Source of the DNA: an uncultured Pelagibacteraceae bacterium | GTDB taxonomy: Bacteria > Pseudomonadota > Alphaproteobacteria > Pelagibacterales > Pelagibacteraceae | Length of the DNA stretch: 64,000 nt | NCBI GenBank assembly: GCA_902543295.1 | Contig: CACBXW010000002.1 | Coordinates: forward strand, 181,501-245,500 | Direction of reading: 5' to 3' | Shown here: positions 57,624 to 64,000 of the stretch, piece after piece | Layout of the letters: every line of letters begins with the position of its first letter | Position numbering within the stretch: the first letter of the stretch is position 1 | Position numbers and translations under genes: made by a program | The notes under the pieces: model-generated | The model's input: only the letters and a program-made list of their open reading frames with translations | Databases searched by the model: none | What the model was told of the DNA's origin: nothing

Positions 57624-58621
57624 TTATAATTTCTCACTGTTTGTACAAGTTCATAAACCATATCAACTTCAGTTTCAGGCAAAATGCCATGACCCAAGTT
57701 AAAGACGTAAGGATGGTCTTTAAATATATTCAGATACTTCTTAATTTGTTTTCTTAGGTTTTCTTTATCGGATAAAAGGATCTTTGGATCTAAACCTCCC
57801 TGTACTGGCACATCCAAATATTTAATTAAATTTTCAGGATCTACGTTATAATCAATATTTATCATACTAGGCTTAACAATATTAGTGAATTTAATATAAT
57901 CAGTGATGCCTCTAGGGAAACATATAACAGGTACACCTAAATTTTTTACATGGTTTACAAGAGATAAGGTTGGATTATATAAAAATTTATCAAAGTTATT
58001 TTGTATTAAACCAGCCCAACTATCAAATATTTGAATTATTGTAGCACCAGCTTTTATTTGGTTTTCAATATGAATTTTAATAAATTTATCCAACAAAGTT
58101 AAAATTTCATTAATTATAACCTCGTCTTTAAAAAAATCATAAGATAGTCCATTCTTAGGTGAAACTTTGTTTACCATATATACCAAAAGCGTCCATGGGG
58201 CCCCTACAAAACCAATTAAATCTTTGTTTTTGAGATCATTACTATTTTTAAGATTAGACAATAGTTTATATACAGGGGATAATTTTTCTGTTAGATCCTT
58301 CCTACTTACACTTGCGAGTTTATTTAATTCAAAAGCTCCTAGACTTGGACCAAAATTTTTTTTAAACTCAACAATCTGACCCATACCATGTGGTATCATT
58401 AGTATATCTGAGAATATTATTGCAGCATCAAAACCAAATCTTTTTATCGGCTGTAATGTTATTTCTTCAGCTAAAGTATGATTTAAGCATAATTTTATGA
58501 AATCTGGGTTTGCTTTTCTAATTTCTCTGAATTCTGGTAGATATCTGCCAGCTTGCCTCATTAACCATACTGGATTAACCTTAGTGTTTTTGTTTATCAA
58601 ACATTCTTTTATTGGTGTCAT
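57620..58621 (-). CDS. hemE: Uroporphyrinogen decarboxylase
   Basis: HemE converts uroporphyrinogen III to coproporphyrinogen III. The N-terminal PVWLMRQAGRYLPEFRE is the family signature, followed by FSDILMIPHGMG with the catalytic Asp and the C-terminal FNLGHGILPET. 333 residues. It is the first gene of hemE-hemH-hemJ and flanks the candidate origin, the position seen in Caulobacter and Rickettsia. Confidence 0.97.
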   Translation of the reverse strand: MTPIKECLINKNTKVNPVWLMRQAGRYLPEFREIRKANPDFIKLCLNHTLAEEITLQPIKRFGFDAAIIFSDILMIPHGMGQIVEFKKNFGPSLGAFELNKLASVSRKDLTEKLSPVYKLLSNLKNSNDLKNKDLIGFVGAPWTLLVYMVNKVSPKNGLSYDFFKDEVIINEILTLLDKFIKIHIENQIKAGATIIQIFDSWAGLIQNNFDKFLYNPTLSLVNHVKNLGVPVICFPRGITDYIKFTNIVKPSMINIDYNVDPENLIKYLDVPVQGGLDPKILLSDKENLRKQIKKYLNIFKDHPYVFNLGHGILPETEVDMVYELVQTVRNYK

Positions 58622-58665
58622 TTATATTAAGATAATTATATTTAGTATTTATTATTAGTATGTAT

Positions 58666-58674
58666 TGTTGATAA
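58666..58674 (-). promoter_or_regulatory. DnaA box TTATCAACA
   Basis: One mismatch from the consensus TTATCCACA, on the minus strand, near the hemE end of the candidate origin. TTATCAACA is a commonly used DnaA box variant. Confidence 0.6.
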
Positions 58675-58789
58675 CGTAAATTACTCAATTTCAACACTTT
58701 ATTAACTTTTTTTACATCTCACTGGCTAAAAAACCCTTTAAAAACAAGTCTATTTAATTATTTTACAAAACTTTAAAATTGTTAATAAG

Positions 58790-58798
58790 TTATCCACA
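58790..58798 (+). promoter_or_regulatory. Perfect DnaA box TTATCCACA
   Basis: Exact match to the highest-affinity DnaA box, in the middle of the hemE-ppsR gap and flanked by weaker boxes (TGTTAATAA at 58780, TTATAAACA at 58887). Confidence 0.8.
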
Positions 58799-58903
58799 TT
58801 AATTTTAAATGTTAATTAAATGAGTAAAAAAAATGTTTCTTTTAGAATTTTACTAATTGAAAATGATTTCTTAATTTTAAATTAATTTATAAACAAATTA
58901 TAC

Positions 58904-59725
58904 ATGAAAAATACACATCAAATATTCTTGATTTCTGACTCAACGGGTGAGACATTGGACAGAATTTTTATGGCTTTAAAAGCCCAATTTAATAACTTTA
59001 ATTATGAACTAAATCAATTTTCTTTTACAAGAACAGAGAGCCAAATATCAACAATACTTAAAAATGCAAAAGAACAAGACAGCCCTATCATATTATACAC
59101 TGTGGTTAATAGTAAACTTGCAAAGTTTTTAGCTGAAGAAGCAAATAGAATTAGCGTGCCTTGTTTTGGCGTTCTAGGAGATTTGATTTTAAATTTTTCA
59201 AAAATTCTTAATCAAAAAGCAACTCATAAACCTAGTGGTCAACACGCTCTAGACGATGAATATTACAAAAGAATTGAAGCAATTCAATTTACAATGAACC
59301 ATGATGATGGCAATCAAACAGGAAATATACTTGAGTCAGATATTATATTAATAGGTGTTAGTAGAACAAGTAAAACACCAACTTCTATTTATTTGGCTAA
59401 TAAGGGATTAAAAACTGCTAATATTCCATTAGTAAATGAAATGCAAATACCTAAAGATGTGACCGAGTCAAGCAACCTATGTGTTGTTGGATTAGTAACA
59501 GAAGCTGAAAGATTGTTTGATATTCGTCGTAATAGATTAAATTCGCTCAGGGAAAAAGAAGCATCCGATTACACAGACTTAGAAAAAATTAAAATTGAAG
59601 TAGAACAATCAAAAAAAATCTTTAAAAAAAATAAATGGCCCACGATAGATGTAACAAGAAAGTCAGTTGAAGAAACTGCTGCATCAATTATCAAAATATA
59701 TGAAATAAAAAATAAAAATGCATAA
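58904..59725 (+). CDS. ppsR: Pyruvate, phosphate dikinase regulatory protein (DUF299)
   Basis: A 273-residue bifunctional kinase/phosphorylase that switches pyruvate phosphate dikinase or PEP synthase off and on. The N-terminus FLISDSTGETLDR and the P-loop-like GVSRTSKTPTS (about 151-161) are diagnostic, with the DVTRKSVEETA end. This is the RP001-type gene next to hemE at alphaproteobacterial origins. It overlaps maf by eight bases. Confidence 0.93.
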   Translation: MKNTHQIFLISDSTGETLDRIFMALKAQFNNFNYELNQFSFTRTESQISTILKNAKEQDSPIILYTVVNSKLAKFLAEEANRISVPCFGVLGDLILNFSKILNQKATHKPSGQHALDDEYYKRIEAIQFTMNHDDGNQTGNILESDIILIGVSRTSKTPTSIYLANKGLKTANIPLVNEMQIPKDVTESSNLCVVGLVTEAERLFDIRRNRLNSLREKEASDYTDLEKIKIEVEQSKKIFKKNKWPTIDVTRKSVEETAASIIKIYEIKNKNA

Positions 59726-60299
59726 ATTAGTTTTGGCGTCAAAAAGTAAGGTAAGATATCAAATTCTGGTAAAACATAGTATTGACTGCAAGGTAGAACA
59801 CTCAAATATTGATGAAGAACCAGTAAAACAAAGCTTATTAAATGAAGGCGCAACTCCAGAAATTATCTCAAAAAATTTAGCTGAATTGAAAGCAAACAAA
59901 GTAAGCCAAAGATTGGTTGACCAGTTAGTGTTGGGAGCTGACAGCGTTATAGACTTAAACGGTGAATTGATTTCTAAACCAGAAAATAGAGAGCAAGCAT
60001 TCAATATTTTGAAAAAATTAAATGGAAAAATACATCATTTAATAAGTTCTGTGTGTATTTCAAAAAATGGTTCAATGATATGGAATTATACAGACAAAGC
60101 AAATTTAACTATGAAAAAATTTAATGATGGTGATTTAAAAGAGTATTTAAACAAAATATCAGATGAAGCTTTATATTCTTATAATGTCTACCAAATAGAA
60201 GGTGAAGGAAAAAATTTATTTTCTAAAATTGATGGAGATCAAAATACTATTATGGGTCTTCCTGTTGATGAAATTAAACAATATATCGAAAGTTTATAG
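59718..60299 (+). CDS. maf: Maf-family nucleotide pyrophosphatase
   Basis: Maf proteins hydrolyse dTTP/UTP or modified nucleotides. The 193 residues have the opening LVLASKSKVRYQIL (the S-x-R-R-x-x-L-type motif, here with KVRYQIL), the E-E-P motif DEEPVK, and LGADSVIDLNGELISKP with the catalytic Asp. Substrate class is not decided by the visible residues. The stop overlaps the GTG start of aroE by one base. Confidence 0.92.
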   Translation: MHKLVLASKSKVRYQILVKHSIDCKVEHSNIDEEPVKQSLLNEGATPEIISKNLAELKANKVSQRLVDQLVLGADSVIDLNGELISKPENREQAFNILKKLNGKIHHLISSVCISKNGSMIWNYTDKANLTMKKFNDGDLKEYLNKISDEALYSYNVYQIEGEGKNLFSKIDGDQNTIMGLPVDEIKQYIESL

Positions 60300-61093
60300 T
60301 GAAAAAATATTTAGTTGTTGGAAATCCTGTTGAACATTCACTATCACCAAAACTACATAATTATTGGTTAAGTTCTAATAAAATTGATGCGATTTATGGG
60401 AAATTGCAGGCATATGATCATGATTTGGAAGAGTTGTGTAGCAGTATTAAAAATGGCCAGATAAACGGGCTTAATATTACAGTCCCTTTCAAAAAAAAAA
60501 TTATACCTCATTTAGATGTACTAAGCGGTCATGCATTAAGGACTCAATCTGTGAATACAGTTTGTCTGAATAATGGAAATGTTACTGGTTATAATACCGA
60601 TATAGAAGGGTTTGAACTTAGTCTCAAAGCATTGGATTACGATGTTAGTGATAAAAAGGTAATGATCTTGGGGGCAGGAGGAGTTGTACCTTCAATTATA
60701 TATGCCTTAAAAAAAATGAATGCTCCACAAATTTATTTAAGTAATAGAACTAAAGAGAAGGCACAGATTTTAAAAAAATTATTTGATGGACTAGAAGTTA
60801 TAGATTGGGGAATTCTCCCTGATTTTGATATGATTATTAATGCTACTAGCCTTGGGTTAAAGGAAAACGATAAATTTGAAATTGATTTTTTAAAAGCTGG
60901 AAACAATAAACTGTTTTTTGATGTTATTTATAATCCATTTAACACTGATTTTTCTAAAGCTGGAAATAAACCGGGAAATATAATTGAGAATGGTTTAAAT
61001 ATGTTTCTCTTTCAGGCACAAAAAGCATTTAGTATATGGCATAATATTGAACCAAAGATTGATCAAAAAGTTATAAAATTTTTAGAAAGTTAA
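60299..61093 (+). CDS. aroE: Shikimate dehydrogenase
   Basis: AroE reduces 3-dehydroshikimate to shikimate with NADPH for aromatic amino acid synthesis. The 264 residues show VVGNPVEHSLSPKLHN, NITVPFKKKI with the catalytic Lys, NTDIEGF, and the nucleotide-binding GAGGVVPSI followed by SNRTKEKA. The start is GTG directly on the maf stop. The maf-aroE-coaE-dnaQ order is typical of alphaproteobacterial origin regions. Confidence 0.96.
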   Translation: MKKYLVVGNPVEHSLSPKLHNYWLSSNKIDAIYGKLQAYDHDLEELCSSIKNGQINGLNITVPFKKKIIPHLDVLSGHALRTQSVNTVCLNNGNVTGYNTDIEGFELSLKALDYDVSDKKVMILGAGGVVPSIIYALKKMNAPQIYLSNRTKEKAQILKKLFDGLEVIDWGILPDFDMIINATSLGLKENDKFEIDFLKAGNNKLFFDVIYNPFNTDFSKAGNKPGNIIENGLNMFLFQAQKAFSIWHNIEPKIDQKVIKFLES

Positions 61094-61098
61094 TTTTT

Positions 61099-61839
61099 GT
61101 GAGACTTAATAATAAAATTGCAATAATAACAGGTTCAGCTTCTGGTTTTGGTAAAGGAATAGCAAAAAAGTTTACCGAAGAAGGTGCCAATTTAATATTA
61201 GTTGATGTAAATTATAAATTATTAAAGGAAGTTTCTAAGAATTTATCTCAAGACTATTTTGTTGCTGATGTATCTAAAGCATCAAATTTTAATTCTCTAC
61301 TAAAATATGCTTATAAAAAGTACAATTCTGTGGATATATTTGTAAATAATGCCGGCATTACTCACAAACCCAAACCTATGGAAACTGTAACAGAAAAAGA
61401 ATTTGATAAAGTATTTAGTGTAAATGCAAAGTCAGTTTACTATTGTGGAAAATATTTTGTGCCAAGAATGAAAAAAATAAAGAGAGGAGTCATCCTAAAT
61501 GTTGCGTCAACGGCAGGATTATCTCCAAGACCTAAATTAAATTGGTATAACGCAAGCAAAGGCTGGATGATTACTGCAACAAAGGCCATGGCTGTAGAAT
61601 TGGCCCCATTTAATGTGCGTGTTAATGCTATAGCGCCGGTAGCCGGAAAAACACCATTATTAAAATCATTTATGGGAGGTAATACGCAAAAAAAAAAACA
61701 AACTTTCTTATCTACAATCCCACTAGGTAGATTTTCTACTCCTCAAGATATGGGGAATGCTGCTTGTTTTTTATGTTCTGATGAAGCAAGTATGATAACA
61801 GGAACAGTTCTGGAAGTTGATGGTGGGAGATGTATTTAA
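61099..61839 (+). CDS. Short-chain dehydrogenase/reductase (SDR)
   Basis: A 246-residue classical SDR with the cofactor motif TGSASGFGKGIA (about 11-22), NNAG (83-86), catalytic Ser 137 and the Y150-x-x-x-K154 pair in WYNASKGW. The Asp after the second strand (LILVDVN) suggests NAD(H) preference. The C-terminal GTVLEVDGG is typical. Substrate unknown. The start is GTG. It stands between aroE and coaE, which are usually adjacent, so it is a likely insertion in the cluster. Confidence 0.87.
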   Translation: MRLNNKIAIITGSASGFGKGIAKKFTEEGANLILVDVNYKLLKEVSKNLSQDYFVADVSKASNFNSLLKYAYKKYNSVDIFVNNAGITHKPKPMETVTEKEFDKVFSVNAKSVYYCGKYFVPRMKKIKRGVILNVASTAGLSPRPKLNWYNASKGWMITATKAMAVELAPFNVRVNAIAPVAGKTPLLKSFMGGNTQKKKQTFLSTIPLGRFSTPQDMGNAACFLCSDEASMITGTVLEVDGGRCI

Positions 61840-61845
61840 TTTGAA

Positions 61846-62433
61846 ATGATTAGAATAGGAGTTATTGGAGGGATTGGATCTGGCAAATCTTTTATATCTA
61901 AACTTTTCAAATCACCAGTTTTTAACGCAGATAGGGAAGTAGAATTACTATACAAAAATAATTTGGAGTGTTACAAAAGATTAAAAAATAAACTCCCTAG
62001 ATTTGTTAAATCTTTACCAATATCAAAAAGTCAACTAATAAAAGCAATTAACGAAGATAAAAAAAATCTGAAAAGGATATCTTCTGTAGTTCATCCACTA
62101 GTTAGAAAAAAATTGAAATCATTTTTAAATAAAAATAAGAAAAATAAAATTATAGTTTTAGATATTCCCTTATTAATAGAAAATAAACTTTATAATAAAA
62201 AAGATATTTTAATATTTGTTAAATCTAATCAAAATAAAGTAATAAATAGATTAAGAAAAAGAAAAAATTTTAACAAAAAATTACTTTTAAATTTAAGAAA
62301 AAACCAAACCAATCTGTTAAAAAAAAGAAAATTAGCAAATTATATTGTCGATAATAATTTTAGTCCAAATATAATGCAAAAAAAAATTAATTTGCTAAAG
62401 AATAAAATTTTAGATGAAAGAAATAGTACTTGA
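61846..62433 (+). CDS. coaE: Dephospho-CoA kinase
   Basis: CoaE phosphorylates dephospho-CoA, the last step of coenzyme A synthesis. Walker A is GGIGSGKSF (about 9-17), with FNADREV and VVHPLVRKKL downstream and the LDIPLLIE motif. 195 residues, rich in Lys and Asn. It overlaps the dnaQ start by 20 bases. With coaBC at the start of the window, two CoA-pathway genes are seen. Confidence 0.93.
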   Translation: MIRIGVIGGIGSGKSFISKLFKSPVFNADREVELLYKNNLECYKRLKNKLPRFVKSLPISKSQLIKAINEDKKNLKRISSVVHPLVRKKLKSFLNKNKKNKIIVLDIPLLIENKLYNKKDILIFVKSNQNKVINRLRKRKNFNKKLLLNLRKNQTNLLKKRKLANYIVDNNFSPNIMQKKINLLKNKILDERNST

Positions 62434-63079
62434 CACTGAAACCACGGGTCTTTCGGTAAAAGATGGGCATAGAATAGTAGAAATTGGTTGTATAGAAATT
62501 GAAAATTTAATACCAACCAAAAATGTTTTTCATTGTTATCTAAATCCTGAAAGAAAAGTTTCTGAGAGTGCATTAAAAGTTCACGGATACACAGATGAAT
62601 TTTTAGCTGATAAAAAAAAATTTAACGAAATTGCTGATGATTTCTTAAAATTTATAGAAGGTAAAAAAATTATAATTCATAATGCAGAATTTGATATAGG
62701 TCATCTCAATAATGAACTTTCATTAATTAAAAAAGAAAAAATTACAAAGGAAAATGTGATAGATACACTTGAAATTGCTAGAAACAAATTTCCAGGTTCA
62801 GGGATAAGTTTAGATGCATTGTGCAAGAGATTTAGAATTGATAATTCCAATAGAAAAAAACACACAGCTTTAGTTGATTGTGAGTTATTATCAAAAGTAT
62901 ATATAAATTTATTAGATCAGAAAGAACCAAAATTTCAGTTCATTAACAACAAGGAAAAAAGTTTCTATAAAAAAAATGTTTTAAAAAATTATTCAAAAAT
63001 AGTTATAAAACCTACTTCTGAAGAATTAATAAATCATAAAAAATTCTTAGATAAGGAACTAAAAAAAAATTATTATTAG
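62414..63079 (+). CDS. dnaQ: DNA polymerase III epsilon subunit (3'-5' exonuclease)
   Basis: The proofreading subunit. The 221 residues include the exonuclease motifs: LDTETTGLS (Exo I Asp and Glu), HNAEFDIGHLN (Exo II) and HTALVDCELLSKVY (Exo III, H-x-A-L-x-D). A clamp-binding segment is not obvious. It overlaps coaE by 20 bases at its start and the convergent secB by four bases at its end. Confidence 0.95.
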   Translation: MKEIVLDTETTGLSVKDGHRIVEIGCIEIENLIPTKNVFHCYLNPERKVSESALKVHGYTDEFLADKKKFNEIADDFLKFIEGKKIIIHNAEFDIGHLNNELSLIKKEKITKENVIDTLEIARNKFPGSGISLDALCKRFRIDNSNRKKHTALVDCELLSKVYINLLDQKEPKFQFINNKEKSFYKKNVLKNYSKIVIKPTSEELINHKKFLDKELKKNYY

Positions 63080-63498
63080 TTATATTTTTGATTATATAAT
63101 TTTTCAAAGTCTACTTTCTTTTCTAATATTAAGTTTGGAAATCCAGAGTTTTTAATTATATTTAAAAATATTTTTTCTAATTCTGGATAAATTTTATTTT
63201 GGATATCAACAAGAATAATTCTCTCTAATTCTTTTTTTTTTAAATCTTTATCTATTATTTTTGCAACTGTTGCATAACTTATTTCAAAATAAGATTTTCT
63301 TTTATTATTTGACGGGTCTTTGTAATGTAATTTTGTTAAAACCTCTATAACATCATTTTGCATTGGCTGTGTTGTTACATTGATACCAAGGGTGTATTTA
63401 GTTATATATTCTTTACTAAACACAAAGGTCTGAACGTCTGGAATTTCTACTGAAAGATCTTTTATATAATTTAATAAAATTTTAAATTTTTTTGTCAT
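63076..63498 (-). CDS. secB: Protein-export chaperone SecB
   Basis: SecB keeps precursors unfolded and passes them to SecA. The protein is about 140 residues; ATG 63498 gives MTKKFKILLNYIKDLSVEIP, while an earlier ATG at 63507 is also possible. The SecB pattern (ISYATVAKI, ISILVDIQNKIYPELEKI-like, SGFPNLILEKKVDFEKLY) is recognisable, with the C-terminal FPNL-type motif conserved. It lies at the typical dnaQ-secB-tim44 position of Alphaproteobacteria and overlaps the fxsA-like gene end. Confidence 0.92.
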   Translation of the reverse strand: MTKKFKILLNYIKDLSVEIPDVQTFVFSKEYITKYTLGINVTTQPMQNDVIEVLTKLHYKDPSNNKRKSYFEISYATVAKIIDKDLKKKELERIILVDIQNKIYPELEKIFLNIIKNSGFPNLILEKKVDFEKLYNQKYN

Positions 63499-63907
63499 CG
63501 TCTTCACCTAATTCTTCAAATTCTCCATCTATGTAGGTTTTTTCTCTCCTCTTTTCGTATTTATTTTTACTAACAAATTTTGCTAATATAATCTTTCTTG
63601 TGAATGGTACGATTAATAAAACTCCAATTAGATCTGTTGCAAATCCTGGTATGATTAATAATAATGCTGCGAAGGCTAGAGTAGCACCTGAAATTATTTC
63701 ATACACCGGAATTTCATTTTTAATTAATTGCCTCATGCCAGATTTTAAAGTGTTAAATCCTTCATATCTAGCGTAAGCAATTCCTGCAATCGCAGTACCG
63801 AATATTAGTAAAATTGTATTAAAAGCTCCGATTTGAGATCCAATTTTAATAAATAAGTAGATTTCTATTAGAGGAGTCCCAATTATTAAAATTAATAGTG
63901 TGTTCAT
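63482..63907 (-). CDS. FxsA-family membrane protein
   Basis: A 141-residue protein with the FxsA domain: LILIIGTPLIEIYLFIKIGSQIGAFNTILLIFGTAIAG, then a loop with the ARYEGFNTL segment and two more helices around ALLLIIPGFATDLIGVLLIVPFTR. Three to four membrane helices and a charged C-terminal tail (DGEFEELGEDDDKK). FxsA is named for exclusion of phage T7 when overproduced; its normal role is unclear. It runs into secB with a short overlap. Confidence 0.9.
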   Translation of the reverse strand: MNTLLILIIGTPLIEIYLFIKIGSQIGAFNTILLIFGTAIAGIAYARYEGFNTLKSGMRQLIKNEIPVYEIISGATLAFAALLLIIPGFATDLIGVLLIVPFTRKIILAKFVSKNKYEKRREKTYIDGEFEELGEDDDKKI

Positions 63908-63964
63908 TTGTCTATTATCTAATTAGCAGGTTGAAATTATCAACATAGTAAATATTATACTCAT

Positions 63965-64000
63965 ATGAGTTATAGCTTTGAATACATTGATATTATACTT
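63965..64000 (+). CDS. Tim44-domain protein, first 12 codons
   Basis: ATG at 63965 opens a frame MSYSFEYIDIIL that runs off the window. This matches the N-terminus of alphaproteobacterial Tim44-domain proteins (M-x-x-G/S-F-E-Y/F-x-D-I-I), and the fxsA/secB/tim44 neighbourhood is typical. Only 36 bases are visible, so the call rests on the short start and position. The 57 bases between it and fxsA hold the divergent promoters. Confidence 0.6.
   Translation, partial: MSYSFEYIDIIL

Larger units (their letters stand above)
58622..58903. other. Candidate chromosomal replication origin (oriC)
   Basis: A 282-base gene-free stretch, unusually long for this window, between hemE and the DUF299/ppsR gene, the same interval that holds the Caulobacter origin and is conserved in Rickettsia. 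It contains a perfect DnaA box TTATCCACA (58790-58798), a one-mismatch box TTATCAACA on the minus strand (58666-58674) and weaker boxes near 58780 and 58887, in very AT-rich DNA. parABS lies 8-9 kb away. No ORF or RNA gene is seen in it. The promoters of hemE and ppsR must also lie here. Confidence 0.8.

Noticed and set aside
58805-58819. CtrA-like site TTAA-N7-TTAA in the candidate origin
   Set aside because: It matches formally, but TTAA pairs at this spacing are expected by chance in DNA this AT-rich; a single hit is not evidence.
58841-58857. Irr-box-like sequence TTTAGAATTTTACTAAT upstream of ppsR
   Set aside because: Only 12 of 14 defined bases match and the right half is poor; ppsR has no clear iron link.

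Overview
The window looks like a chromosomal segment of a streamlined, very AT-rich alphaproteobacterium of the SAR11/Pelagibacterales type. Evidence seen in the sequence: strongly AT-biased bases and Lys/Asn/Ile-rich proteins, almost no intergenic DNA, many overlapping start and stop codons, and gene orders typical of Alphaproteobacteria (irr next to fabA-fabB-fabI; tsaB-fur-miaB-phoH-ybeY-lnt-metK; hemE next to the DUF299/ppsR gene; mnmE-mnmG-rsmG-parA-parB). The taxonomic call is inference. No rRNA, tRNA, CRISPR array, insertion sequence or prophage was recognised.

Layout. 1-2.3 kb (+): 3' end of coaBC, dut, a ThiF/MoeB-like E1 protein and an exported SH3-domain protein. 2.3-6.3 kb (-): an accessory-looking peroxide/iron block with a 59-aa zinc-ribbon protein missed by the ORF track, Fur-box-like repeats, and katG followed by a 2OG-Fe(II) hydroxylase-like gene and a DUF2061 gene, then the regulator irr. 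A consensus-like katG promoter is overlaid by an Irr-box-like operator, and irr has one in front of its own start. 6.3-9.3 kb (+): fabA-fabB-fabI and a DUF4149 membrane protein. 9.2-22.7 kb (-): two runs of the alphaproteobacterial translation/maturation supercluster (nusA-infB-rbfA-rpsO-pnp-rhodanese, and tsaB-fur-miaB-phoH-ybeY-lnt-metK), separated by a UUCG hairpin terminator. 22.6-33.4 kb: polysaccharide deacetylase, Bax-like glucosaminidase, nfuA, trpS, murJ, maeB, a dolP-like lipoprotein, rsmI, an LpoA/LppC-like protein and rdgB. 33.4-40.2 kb (+): grpE-dnaK-dnaJ-dapB-nth-PfkB kinase-2OG oxygenase. 40.2-43.6 kb: short alternating-strand units, including a 36-aa ArfA-like ribosome-rescue protein missed by the ORF track, a winged-helix regulator, a YkuD transpeptidase, yggS, a thiE-like gene and an abundant-type porin. 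43.8-48.3 kb (+): DUF3576 lipoprotein, leuS, lptE, holA. 48.3-58.6 kb (-): parB-parA-rsmG-mnmG-mnmE, then (after a + strand sulfotransferase) rho-hemJ-hemH-hemE. 58.6-58.9 kb: a gene-free stretch with DnaA boxes, the probable replication origin. 58.9-64 kb: ppsR-maf-aroE-SDR-coaE-dnaQ (+), secB and fxsA (-), and the first codons of a Tim44-domain gene (+).

How it fits together. The right half is an origin-proximal region: candidate oriC between hemE and ppsR, parAB about 9 kb away, and two parS-like palindromes in rsmG and mnmG. The left half carries translation, fatty-acid and envelope housekeeping genes, interrupted by the katG/irr block. Several divergent gene pairs have abutting or overlapping start codons, so their promoters must lie inside the neighbouring gene. 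Most genes are familiar. The items most worth a second look are the Irr-katG regulatory architecture with its attached genes, the zinc-ribbon protein with its repeats, the miniature ArfA, the origin/parS set, and the overlapping divergent starts.
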